A model generated the notes under the pieces. The model worked only from the letters and a program-made list of their open reading frames with translations, ran no database searches and had not been told where the DNA came from. Below, one piece after another: positions 5,486-11,636 of a stretch of 11,636 bases of DNA. Position 1 is the first letter of the stretch. Each line of letters opens with the position of its first letter. Source of the DNA: Oscillibacter sp. (GTDB lineage Bacteria; Bacillota; Clostridia; Oscillospirales; Oscillospiraceae). Both the position numbers and the translations under genes were made by a program. Location of the stretch: positions 1-11,636 of the forward strand of contig DPGF01000012.1 of assembly GCA_003522105.1 (NCBI GenBank), given 5' to 3'.

Positions 5486-6628
5486 TCAGATCACCTCGCT
5501 GTAAGAGCCAAGATACGAGAAGTCCTCGCAAAGCTCCGGCAGCTCGCCCATGAGCTGGGTGAACTGCGGGGCGTAGACCGAGGTCTCAAGGTCAAAGTAG
5601 AACATGAACTCAAAGTTGCGCTCCGGAATGGGTCGGCTTTCGAGCTTATTGAGGTTGACGCCGAGCGCGTAGAAGCGCGAAAGCACCTGATAGAGAGAGC
5701 CGGGGCGGTGCGGCAGCACCACCATGAGGCTCGTGCGGTCGGCGCCGGGGTAGATCTCAAGATCCTTTGCAATGCAGATGAAGCGCGTGAAGTTGTTGCC
5801 CTGATCCTGCACGGAGGCGGCAAGATTTTCAAGGCCGTAGAGATTCATGCACGCGCGCGACGAGAGCGCCGCCACATCGCTGCGGCCGGACTCGGCGACC
5901 ATGCGCGCGGCCACGGCGGTATTTTCGCAGCGGACGACCTTCACGTTCGGAAGGCCCTGCAAAAAGTGCGCGCACTGGCTGATGGCCTGCTCGTGGGAGT
6001 AGATCTCGCGGATGTCTTCGACCTTTGCGCCGGGATTGGCGAGCAGATTGTGGTCGACCTTGATGCGCACCGAGCGCACGATGCGGAAGTTGTGGCGCAT
6101 CATAAGGTCGTAGACCGCGTTCACGCTGCCCGCGGTACTGTTTTCAAGCGGCAGCACCCCATAGCGGCAAAGGCCTTTTTCGATGGCGGAGAACACCGCC
6201 TCGAAGGAAGAGAAAAAGAAGGTGTTCGGGCGCTTAAAGAGCTTTTCGCAGGCCTGCTCGGAGTATGCGCCCTCCACGCCCTGACAGGCAACGGCGGCTT
6301 CCTGCGGGAAAAGATGCGGCGTCTTTTCGATCGCCTCGGCGATCTTCGCGGGCAGGTCGCCCCTCGCGCCGAGCAGACAGCTCTGGCGACTGCGGCTCAG
6401 TTCAAAAATGAGAGAATAGAGCGAGGAAACGTATTCTCGCAGATCCTCGGGCGTTTTTTCCATGAGCGTGCGCATCTTTTCCTTTTCGTGTCGCGCGTCG
6501 AGCACGCGCAGACCGTTTGCCTGCTTGTAGGCGGCGATCTTCTCCGCCGTTTCCATGCGCTTGGCGAACAGCGCGATCAGCTCATCGTCGATTTGGTCGA
6601 TCTCTTTGCGATAGTCGTTCAGATCCAT
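5486..6628 (-). CDS. pheA: Bifunctional chorismate mutase / prephenate dehydratase
   Basis: This 380-residue P-protein converts chorismate to prephenate and then to phenylpyruvate, committing flux to phenylalanine. Residues about 1-88 form an AroQ-type helical chorismate mutase (RKEIDQIDDELI, Arg7, Arg24, Lys35). Residues about 112-290 form the dehydratase, with GVEGAYS (117-123), PLENSTAGSV (160-169), SHEQAISQC (211-219) and the catalytic TRF at 281-283. Residues about 298-378 are an ACT domain whose ESRP (330-333) is the phenylalanine-binding motif; the usual GALV site reads PGSLYQVL. Feedback inhibition by phenylalanine is therefore likely. The length matches E. coli PheA (about 386). The start overlaps the end of aroC by 10 nt and is preceded by GAGGG; the stop directly abuts the next ATG, so coupling to both neighbours is expected. 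Confidence 0.96.
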   Translation of the reverse strand: MDLNDYRKEIDQIDDELIALFAKRMETAEKIAAYKQANGLRVLDARHEKEKMRTLMEKTPEDLREYVSSLYSLIFELSRSRQSCLLGARGDLPAKIAEAIEKTPHLFPQEAAVACQGVEGAYSEQACEKLFKRPNTFFFSSFEAVFSAIEKGLCRYGVLPLENSTAGSVNAVYDLMMRHNFRIVRSVRIKVDHNLLANPGAKVEDIREIYSHEQAISQCAHFLQGLPNVKVVRCENTAVAARMVAESGRSDVAALSSRACMNLYGLENLAASVQDQGNNFTRFICIAKDLEIYPGADRTSLMVVLPHRPGSLYQVLSRFYALGVNLNKLESRPIPERNFEFMFYFDLETSVYAPQFTQLMGELPELCEDFSYLGSYSEVI

Positions 6629-7704
6629 AGTTTTTCCCTCGTTTCCTTCCTGCGTGCGAGCAGCGCGTCATAAACGGCAACGGCAACAGCCGCCTCCACA
6701 CACGGCACGGCGCGCGGCACGATGCAGGGATCGTGACGGCCGGTGATGGCAAGTTCCTCGCGCGTCACGCTCTGCAAATTGACGCTTTGCTGCGTGCGCG
6801 CGATGGACGGCGTCGGCTTGAAGGCCGCGCGCAGCACGATGGGCATTCCGTCCGTGATGCCGCCGAGAATGCCGCCGCAGCGGTTCGTCTCGGTGACGAT
6901 CCTCCCGTTTTCGACCGAAAAAGCATCGTTGTTCTCGCTGCCGCGCAGCTTTGCCGCGCCAAAGCCCGCGCCGAATTCAACGCCCTTGACCGCCGGGATA
7001 CCGAAAAGCGCGGCGGCGATGCGATTTTCCATGCCGCCGAACATCGGGTCGCCAAGACCTGCCGGCGCGCCGAACACAGCGCATTCTATCACGCCGCCGA
7101 CACTGTCGCCCTCCTCGCGCGCCTGCGCGATGGCGGCGCGCATTTTCTCGCCGCATGCGTCGTTCACAACGGGAAAGTCCTTATCCGCCGTGGAGGAATT
7201 TAGCTCTCCTCCATCGCAAACGCCCGCGATGGATGCGATGCGGCTCACGACCGCAATGCCCTCGCGCGCAAGGAGCTGCATACAGATGCCGCCCGCAATA
7301 CACAGCGGCGCGGTGAGTCTTCCGGAAAAGTGCCCGCCGCCCGCGCGGTCCTGATAGCCGCCGTATTTTACCTCGGCGGTGTAATCCGCGTGGCCGGGGC
7401 GCGGCGTAAGGGCAAGGTTTTCATAGTCCTGCGGCCTTGTGTTCGTGTTGCGGATGATGACCGTAAGCGGCGCGCCGCAGGTGCGGCCGTTCACAAGCCC
7501 TGACAGGATCTCCGGCGCATCGGCCTCCTTGCGCGGCGTCGACCAGGCGTTTTTGCCCGGCGCGCGGCGGCTTAAAAAGCGCTGAAGCTCGTCCAGATCG
7601 ACTTTCTCTCCCGCAGGGATCCCCTCGATCGTCACGCCGATGGCGGGGGAATGGGACTGGCCGAAGATCGTCAGTTTCAAATTTTCGCCGTAGGTGCTGC
7701 TCAT
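6619..7704 (-). CDS. aroC: Chorismate synthase
   Basis: The 361-residue enzyme performs the last shikimate-pathway step, anti-elimination of phosphate from EPSP to give chorismate, and needs reduced FMN. Family motifs are intact: FGQSHSPAIG with catalytic His18, RPGHADYTA with His105, GGGHFSGRLTAP (122-133), the REEGDSVGGVIE segment (197-207) and GRHDPCIVPRAVP (322-334). The first signature reads GQSHS rather than the common GESHG, which I believe is normal in related Clostridia. The start is the ATG at 7704, 7 nt after AGGAG and overlapping the aroA stop (ATGA), immediately before the conserved STYGENLK. An upstream in-frame Met at 7767 lies inside aroA and would add an unconserved extension. 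No flavin reductase gene is nearby, so the source of reduced flavin is not visible. Confidence 0.97.
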   Translation of the reverse strand: MSSTYGENLKLTIFGQSHSPAIGVTIEGIPAGEKVDLDELQRFLSRRAPGKNAWSTPRKEADAPEILSGLVNGRTCGAPLTVIIRNTNTRPQDYENLALTPRPGHADYTAEVKYGGYQDRAGGGHFSGRLTAPLCIAGGICMQLLAREGIAVVSRIASIAGVCDGGELNSSTADKDFPVVNDACGEKMRAAIAQAREEGDSVGGVIECAVFGAPAGLGDPMFGGMENRIAAALFGIPAVKGVEFGAGFGAAKLRGSENNDAFSVENGRIVTETNRCGGILGGITDGMPIVLRAAFKPTPSIARTQQSVNLQSVTREELAITGRHDPCIVPRAVPCVEAAVAVAVYDALLARRKETREKLWI

Positions 7705-8957
7705 AAGCCCTCTCCTTTCAAGCTGCCGTAATCCTCCCAGAAGCGCGGGTAGGACTTGGCAACGCAAGCGTCATTGTCGACCGTGACCTCACCCGTCGCG
7801 GCGCAGGCAGCAACGGCGGCGGACATCGCAAGGCGATGGTCGTTCTGCGTTTCGACCGCGCCGCCGTGCAGCGCGGGCACGCCCGTGATGACAAGGCCGT
7901 CTTCTTTCTCCTCGACACGCCCGCCGAGCGCGCGCAGCAAGTTCGCCGTGCTCTTGAGGCGGTCGGATTCCTTGAGCCGCAGGCGGTAGGCGTTTTCGAC
8001 TCTCGTCTCCCCCGCCGCGACCGATGCAACCACGCTCAGCACGGGAATAAGATCCGGAATGGGCGATGCGTCGATCGTCACGCCGCGCAGCGTGCCGCGC
8101 CGGACCGTCACGGTATCGCCCTCTTCACCGACCTCCGCGCCGAACGCGCGCAGGACGTCCAGCACGCCGCGGTCGCCCTGCGAGGACTTAAGGTTCAGTC
8201 CCTCGACGCAAACGCCGCCTTTCGCGAGCGCGCCCATGCAGAGGAAGAACGCCGCGTTCGACCAGTCGCCCTCGACGGCCGTGCACAGGGGCAGACGGAA
8301 GCGCTGCCCGCCGGGGATAGCGTAAGACGCGCCGTTTTTCGAAAATTCGACGCCGGAGAGCCGCAGCGCATCCTCCGTCATCGCAATGTATGCCGCGGAT
8401 TCAAGCGTGCCGGTCACCGTCAGGGTGCTCTCCCCCGTGAGGCGCGGCAGCGCCATCAGAAGCCCTGAAATGTACTGCGAGGACACGTTGCCCGTGATCT
8501 CATAGTTTCCCGCTTGCAGCTGCCCGCTGCACAAAAGAAGGTCTCCTTCCTCAGATAGCGTCATGCCGTGCGCGGTCAGCACGCCGTCCAGCGGGGCGAG
8601 AGGCCGCTGAGGGAGGCGTCCTTCACGGTGGAAGGCCGCCTGCGCGCCAAGCGCACCGACGACAGGCAGCAAAAATCGCAGCGTCGACCCGCTCTCGCCG
8701 CAGAGAAGCTCGCAGCACCCCTCAGGGACTTTTTGAATGGGTGAGACAAGAAAGCCCGTCTCCGTTCGTTCCACTTTCGCGCCGAGCGCGTTCAGGCACT
8801 TGGCTGTCGCCGCAATGTCGGCGGAAACGCCGTCGCAGACGATTTCGCACGTTTCTTCACCGAGCGCCGCGCAGATAAGAAGCCTGTGCGCCTGCGATTT
8901 GGACGCCGGAATATGCACGCGCCCTGTGCGCGCACCGGGAGAAATCATTCGTTTCAT
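7701..8957 (-). CDS. aroA: 3-phosphoshikimate 1-carboxyvinyltransferase (EPSP synthase)
   Basis: The 418-residue enzyme condenses PEP with shikimate 3-phosphate to give EPSP, the step blocked by glyphosate. Visible motifs are PASKSQAHR (17-25, phosphate and substrate contacts), GESGSTLRFLLPV (87-99, the PEP/glyphosate loop), NVSSQYISGLL (157-167), Asp302 as the likely catalytic Asp in PIPDLIP, RLKESDR (327-333, Glu330), NDHRLAM (372-378) and Lys401. The PEP loop reads GESGST where E. coli has GNAGTA; the glycine usually linked to glyphosate sensitivity seems to be kept, but I would not predict tolerance from this alone. The ATG overlaps the aroB stop (ATGA) and follows GGTGGG at about 6 nt; Met4 is a less supported alternative start. 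The stop overlaps the aroC start by 4 nt. Length and motif order are normal for the family. Confidence 0.97.
   Translation of the reverse strand: MKRMISPGARTGRVHIPASKSQAHRLLICAALGEETCEIVCDGVSADIAATAKCLNALGAKVERTETGFLVSPIQKVPEGCCELLCGESGSTLRFLLPVVGALGAQAAFHREGRLPQRPLAPLDGVLTAHGMTLSEEGDLLLCSGQLQAGNYEITGNVSSQYISGLLMALPRLTGESTLTVTGTLESAAYIAMTEDALRLSGVEFSKNGASYAIPGGQRFRLPLCTAVEGDWSNAAFFLCMGALAKGGVCVEGLNLKSSQGDRGVLDVLRAFGAEVGEEGDTVTVRRGTLRGVTIDASPIPDLIPVLSVVASVAAGETRVENAYRLRLKESDRLKSTANLLRALGGRVEEKEDGLVITGVPALHGGAVETQNDHRLAMSAAVAACAATGEVTVDNDACVAKSYPRFWEDYGSLKGEGL
7711..7718 (-). promoter_or_regulatory. Ribosome binding site that fixes the aroC start
   Basis: AAAGGAGA on the minus strand, core AGGAG, lies about 7 nt before the ATG at 7704 and within the last codons of aroA. 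It favours that start over the in-frame Met at 7767. Confidence 0.8.
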
Positions 8958-10012
8958 CGAATCCCACCGTCCCGCATCCAGTCGCGCAGCATCTCAACAG
9001 GGATCGTCTCCACGCGCACCTGACCGATCTTTTCCGGCACGATGAGGTGCATCTTGCCGCCGGAGATCTTTTTATCGACCAGCTCCGCTTCATAGAGCTT
9101 GTCGAGCGCATAGCCCGTTTCCGTCGGAAGGCCGTAGCGATGCAGAATCTTCAAAAGGCGCCGGAGCGTTTCCTCGCCGCAGATACGGCGCGTGACCGCC
9201 GCGCGCGTGACCGTCGCCATGCCGATGGCGACCGCCTCGCCGTGCAGGAGGGAAAAATCGCTGCACTGCTCCACCGCGTGGCCGAAGGTGTGGCCCAGAT
9301 TCAGCGTACGGCGGCGGCCGAGGTCGTACTCGTCCGCGCCGACGATGTCGCGCTTCATCTGCACACAGACCTCGATCACATGCTCATACTGCTCGCGCAC
9401 GGGTGTTTCATCGAGTTCTTCGAAAAACGCCGCGTTGCCGAGCATCGAATACTTGATGATCTCGGCGCAGCCGCAGCGGTACTGCTCCTCGGGCAGCGTT
9501 TCGAGCGTGTCGGGATCGCAGAGCACAATACAGGGCTGATAAAAGCTGCCCGCCTGATTCTTGCCCGTAGGCAGGTCGACGGCCGTCTTGCCGCCGACGG
9601 ACGAATCCACCGCCGCAAGCAGCGTCGTCGGGATCTGGGCAAAGCCCATGCCGCGCTGGTATGTTGCCGCGGCAAAGCCCGCAAGGTCACCCACCACGCC
9701 GCCGCCGAGCGCCACGACCACGTCGCTGCGGCTGAAACGGTGCTCACCGAGAAAGTGCAGGACACTTGCGTAGGTCGAGAGGTTCTTGCTCTCCTCGCCC
9801 GCGGGGAAGGTGAAGGCATAGACGCGATAACCTGCCTTTTCAAGCGCCCTGACCGTCCGCTCGCCGTAGAGCGCGAAAACCGTCTCGTCCGACACGATGG
9901 CGGCCATGCCGGGGGCGCTGGCCTCCCTGAGAAGCTCGCCCGCGCGGTCCAAAAGTCCGCGCTCGACCAGCACGTCGTATTCGCGCGAGGCCTTGATATG
10001 GATGCTTCGCAT
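8954..10012 (-). CDS. aroB: 3-dehydroquinate synthase
   Basis: The 352-residue NAD+- and metal-dependent enzyme cyclises DAHP to 3-dehydroquinate, the second shikimate-pathway step. It shows the nucleotide-binding GGGVVGDLAGFAAATY (103-118), DSSVGGKTAVD (136-146) and KNQAGSFYQP (151-160), with Zn2+ ligands Glu184 (CAEIIKY), His241 (GHTFGH) and His257 (LHGEA) and the active-site His245. The frame is open 61 codons further upstream, but that stretch is basic, low-complexity and inside tyrA. The ATG at 10012 sits 8 nt after GAGGTG and overlaps the tyrA stop by 1 nt (TGATG), and the protein then has the family's normal length of about 350. It ends with a 4-nt overlap into aroA. The product of this reaction has no dehydratase encoded in the window. 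Confidence 0.96.
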   Translation of the reverse strand: MRSIHIKASREYDVLVERGLLDRAGELLREASAPGMAAIVSDETVFALYGERTVRALEKAGYRVYAFTFPAGEESKNLSTYASVLHFLGEHRFSRSDVVVALGGGVVGDLAGFAAATYQRGMGFAQIPTTLLAAVDSSVGGKTAVDLPTGKNQAGSFYQPCIVLCDPDTLETLPEEQYRCGCAEIIKYSMLGNAAFFEELDETPVREQYEHVIEVCVQMKRDIVGADEYDLGRRRTLNLGHTFGHAVEQCSDFSLLHGEAVAIGMATVTRAAVTRRICGEETLRRLLKILHRYGLPTETGYALDKLYEAELVDKKISGGKMHLIVPEKIGQVRVETIPVEMLRDWMRDGGIR

Positions 10013-10842
10013 CAGCCGTCCACCTCTTCCTTTCTCTTTTTGCCCTCGTCCAGAAGGCGAATGAGTTCTTCTTCGTCGTTTTGCTCCATCGCGGCCTTGT
10101 ACTGCGATAGATGCTCGATGTAGCAGTCGATCTCCTTCAGCAGAAAGTCCCGGTTTTCCAAAAACAGCTCCGCCCACATGCGGGGCGCGAGCCACGCAAC
10201 GCGCGTCATGTCCTTGTAGCTGCCGGCGGAAAAGCCCTTGTGCTTCTTTGCCGTGGGGCTTTTAATATAAGCGTTCGAGGCCACGTGCGCAAGCTGCGAG
10301 GTGAAGGCGATCATCTCGTCGTGCTGCTCAGCGGTCGTAACGGAGTAGCTTCCGAAACCCGCAGGCGTGAGCAGATCTTTCACACGACCGAGCAGTTCAA
10401 TATCATCGAAGCGCGGCGGCACAAGCACCATCGGCGCACCGTGGTAAAGGTCTGCCTTGGCATATTTAAAGCCGGAAAATTGCGTGCCAGCCATCGGGTG
10501 TCCGCCAAGGTAGGTGATGCCATACTGCGCGGCGATGGGAAAGCAGGCCGCGCAGACCGTGCGCTTCGTGCCGCAGCAGTCGATGACGATCGTGTGAGAG
10601 GCGATCTTCGGTGCGTTCTTTTGGAGCCATTCGACCGCCGCCGCAGGGCAGACCGCCAGCAGGATGAGGTCGCATTCCGCCATCGTCTCGTCGGTAAGCT
10701 CTTCGTCCACAGCGCTGCTGATGACGGCGAATGACAGCACGTCGCGGTCAATGTCCTGCGCAAGCACCCGCTCGCCCGCTGCATGGTAGGCCTTGGCGAA
10801 CGAGCCGCCGATGAGGCCGAGTCCAACGATCCCGACCGTCAT
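10012..10842 (-). CDS. tyrA: Prephenate dehydrogenase
   Basis: The 276-residue enzyme oxidatively decarboxylates prephenate to 4-hydroxyphenylpyruvate, the tyrosine-branch commitment. An N-terminal Rossmann fold carries GLGLIGGS (7-14), with Asp30 at the end of the second strand favouring NAD+ over NADP+. The catalytic histidine is His115 in GGHPMAG. A second conserved segment, TSQLAHVASNA (181-191), has Ala where most homologues have Pro. Arg214, in KDMTRVA, lies in the prephenate-binding region. The C-terminal part is helical and ends in a charged tail. There is no ACT domain and no fused chorismate mutase, so the mutase activity must come from PheA or another protein, and tyrosine feedback through an ACT domain is not expected. 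The start overlaps the aroF stop by 4 nt (ATGA); the stop overlaps the aroB start. An arogenate-using variant cannot be excluded from sequence. Confidence 0.94.
   Translation of the reverse strand: MTVGIVGLGLIGGSFAKAYHAAGERVLAQDIDRDVLSFAVISSAVDEELTDETMAECDLILLAVCPAAAVEWLQKNAPKIASHTIVIDCCGTKRTVCAACFPIAAQYGITYLGGHPMAGTQFSGFKYAKADLYHGAPMVLVPPRFDDIELLGRVKDLLTPAGFGSYSVTTAEQHDEMIAFTSQLAHVASNAYIKSPTAKKHKGFSAGSYKDMTRVAWLAPRMWAELFLENRDFLLKEIDCYIEHLSQYKAAMEQNDEEELIRLLDEGKKRKEEVDG
10021..10026 (-). promoter_or_regulatory. Ribosome binding site that fixes the aroB start
   Basis: GAGGTG on the minus strand, 8 nt before the ATG at 10012 and inside the last codons of tyrA. It supports this start over upstream in-frame Met codons such as the one at 10195. 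Confidence 0.75.
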
Positions 10843-11636
10843 TGCGCCACCGCCTCTCTCACGCGGCGCACCGTTTTGGCAAGTTCATCGTACTGCTCAG
10901 GGCGCAGTGACTGCGCGCCGTCGCACAGCGCGTGCATGGGATCGTTGTGCACCTCGATGATGAGACCGTCGCTGCCGCAGGCGGCCGCGGCCAGTGCCAT
11001 GGGGCGCACAAGGCGCGCGATGCCGGTGGCGTGACTCGGGTCGACGATGACGGGCAGGTGCGTCAGCTCCTTGAGCATCGGCACGGCCGCAAGGTCGAGC
11101 GTGTTTCTCGTGTAGTCATCGTAGGTGCGGATGCCGCGCTCGCAGAGGATAACCTGCTCGTTGCCGCCGGCCATGATATACTCTGCGCTCATCAAAAGCT
11201 CCTTAAGGGTGCTGGCAAGACCGCGCTTTAAGAGAACCGGCTTGTGAAGCTTACCGAGCTCGCGCAGCAGATCAAAGTTCTGCATGTTGCGCGCGCCGAC
11301 CTGAATGAGGTCGACATCTTCAAAAAGCGGCATGTAGTTCGTGCCCATGATCTCCGTGACGATGGGAAGCCCCGTCTCCTTTCGGGCGATCTTCAAAAGC
11401 TCGATGCCCTCAGCCTTGAGTCCTTGAAAATCATAGGGCGAGGTGCGGGGCTTGAACGCGCCGCCGCGCAGCATGTTTGCGCCCGAGGCCTTCACGGCCT
11501 TGGCGACCGCAACGATCTGCTCCTCGGATTCGACCGAGCAGGGACCTGCGATCATGCAGAAGTTGCCGCCGCCGACCTTCACGTCGCCCACCTGAACGAT
11601 CATGTCGTCCGGGTGGAACTTGCGGTTGCAGCACTT
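10839..11636 (-). CDS. aroF: DAHP synthase (3-deoxy-7-phosphoheptulonate synthase), N-terminus cut by window edge
   Basis: The 265 residues present form the catalytic barrel of a type I-beta DAHP synthase, which condenses PEP with erythrose 4-phosphate to start the shikimate pathway. Motifs are AGPCSVES (metal-binding Cys), FKPRTSPYDFQG, GARNMQNFDLL, LLKRG, DPSHATG (metal-binding His) and IIEVHNDP (metal-binding Glu). The frame stays open to the right edge with KFHPDDMIVQVGD, the usual linker before the barrel, so the true start lies outside the window and the internal Met at 11603 should not be taken as the start. Type I-beta enzymes often carry an N-terminal ferredoxin-like or chorismate-mutase regulatory domain; whether this one does cannot be seen. 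It is the most upstream gene of the operon within the window, and its stop overlaps the tyrA start by 4 nt. The symbol follows Bacillota practice; aroG or aroA(G) are also used. Confidence 0.95.
   Translation of the reverse strand, partial: KCCNRKFHPDDMIVQVGDVKVGGGNFCMIAGPCSVESEEQIVAVAKAVKASGANMLRGGAFKPRTSPYDFQGLKAEGIELLKIARKETGLPIVTEIMGTNYMPLFEDVDLIQVGARNMQNFDLLRELGKLHKPVLLKRGLASTLKELLMSAEYIMAGGNEQVILCERGIRTYDDYTRNTLDLAAVPMLKELTHLPVIVDPSHATGIARLVRPMALAAAACGSDGLIIEVHNDPMHALCDGAQSLRPEQYDELAKTVRRVREAVAQ

Noticed and set aside
5426..6673. A 415-codon plus-strand frame opposite pheA; similar long antisense frames at 9047-10123, 4235-5164 and 6743-7354.
   Set aside because: All are mirror frames of well-supported minus-strand enzymes, with Arg/Ala/His-rich composition and no family motifs.
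10013..10195. A 61-residue N-terminal extension of AroB.
   Set aside because: It is a basic, low-complexity sequence inside tyrA. The coupled start at 10012 gives the normal family length and has a good ribosome site.
1..11636. Mobile element, CRISPR array, defence system, tRNA or integration site.
   Set aside because: No transposase or recombinase, no spaced direct repeats, no tRNA-like cloverleaf and no break in composition were seen; the genes are contiguous core metabolism.

Overview
This window looks like chromosomal core-metabolism DNA from a GC-rich member of the Clostridia (Bacillota). The evidence is strong AGGAGG-type ribosome sites, a Clostridia-style compact AroE fused to AroK, a Na/Pi cotransporter with a C-terminal PhoU domain, and AroC/AroA signatures (GQSHS, GESGSTLRF) that I associate with Oscillospiraceae-like gut Clostridia. 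The family-level placement is a guess. I see no mobile element, CRISPR array, tRNA, rRNA or phage gene.

Left part (1-3842). On the minus strand is an XdhC/CoxI-family molybdoenzyme maturation protein, cut by the left edge. Upstream of it, also on the minus strand, is a single-gene Na+/phosphate cotransporter with a PhoU-like tail. The two are separated by a short hairpin terminator whose loop and T-tract overlap an extended -10 promoter for xdhC. The transporter gene diverges from glutamate racemase (murI, plus strand) across a 225-bp intergenic region. That region holds one promoter for each gene, two hairpins in the transporter leader, and a perfect 6-bp inverted repeat overlapping the murI -10. 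murI ends in a strong intrinsic terminator.

Middle (3843-4255). A small plus-strand gene of unknown function, with a TTG start, lies between the murI terminator and a 16-bp-stem terminator. It is convergent with the aromatic operon.

Right part (4256-11636). A tightly packed minus-strand aromatic amino acid operon reads aroF (DAHP synthase, cut by the right edge), tyrA, aroB, aroA, aroC, pheA and an aroE-aroK fusion. Neighbouring genes overlap by 1-10 nt or abut directly, so translation is probably coupled throughout. Together they encode every shikimate-pathway step from PEP + erythrose-4-phosphate to chorismate except 3-dehydroquinate dehydratase (aroD/aroQ). They also encode the first committed enzymes toward phenylalanine (chorismate mutase/prephenate dehydratase) and tyrosine (prephenate dehydrogenase). 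The operon ends at the terminator at 4203-4246; its promoter lies beyond the right edge.

I found no convincing new biological system. The points most worth checking are the unknown 101-residue protein, the terminator/promoter overlap, the murI operator-like palindrome, the shared extended -10 style of the three promoters, the missing dehydratase step and the AroE-AroK fusion.
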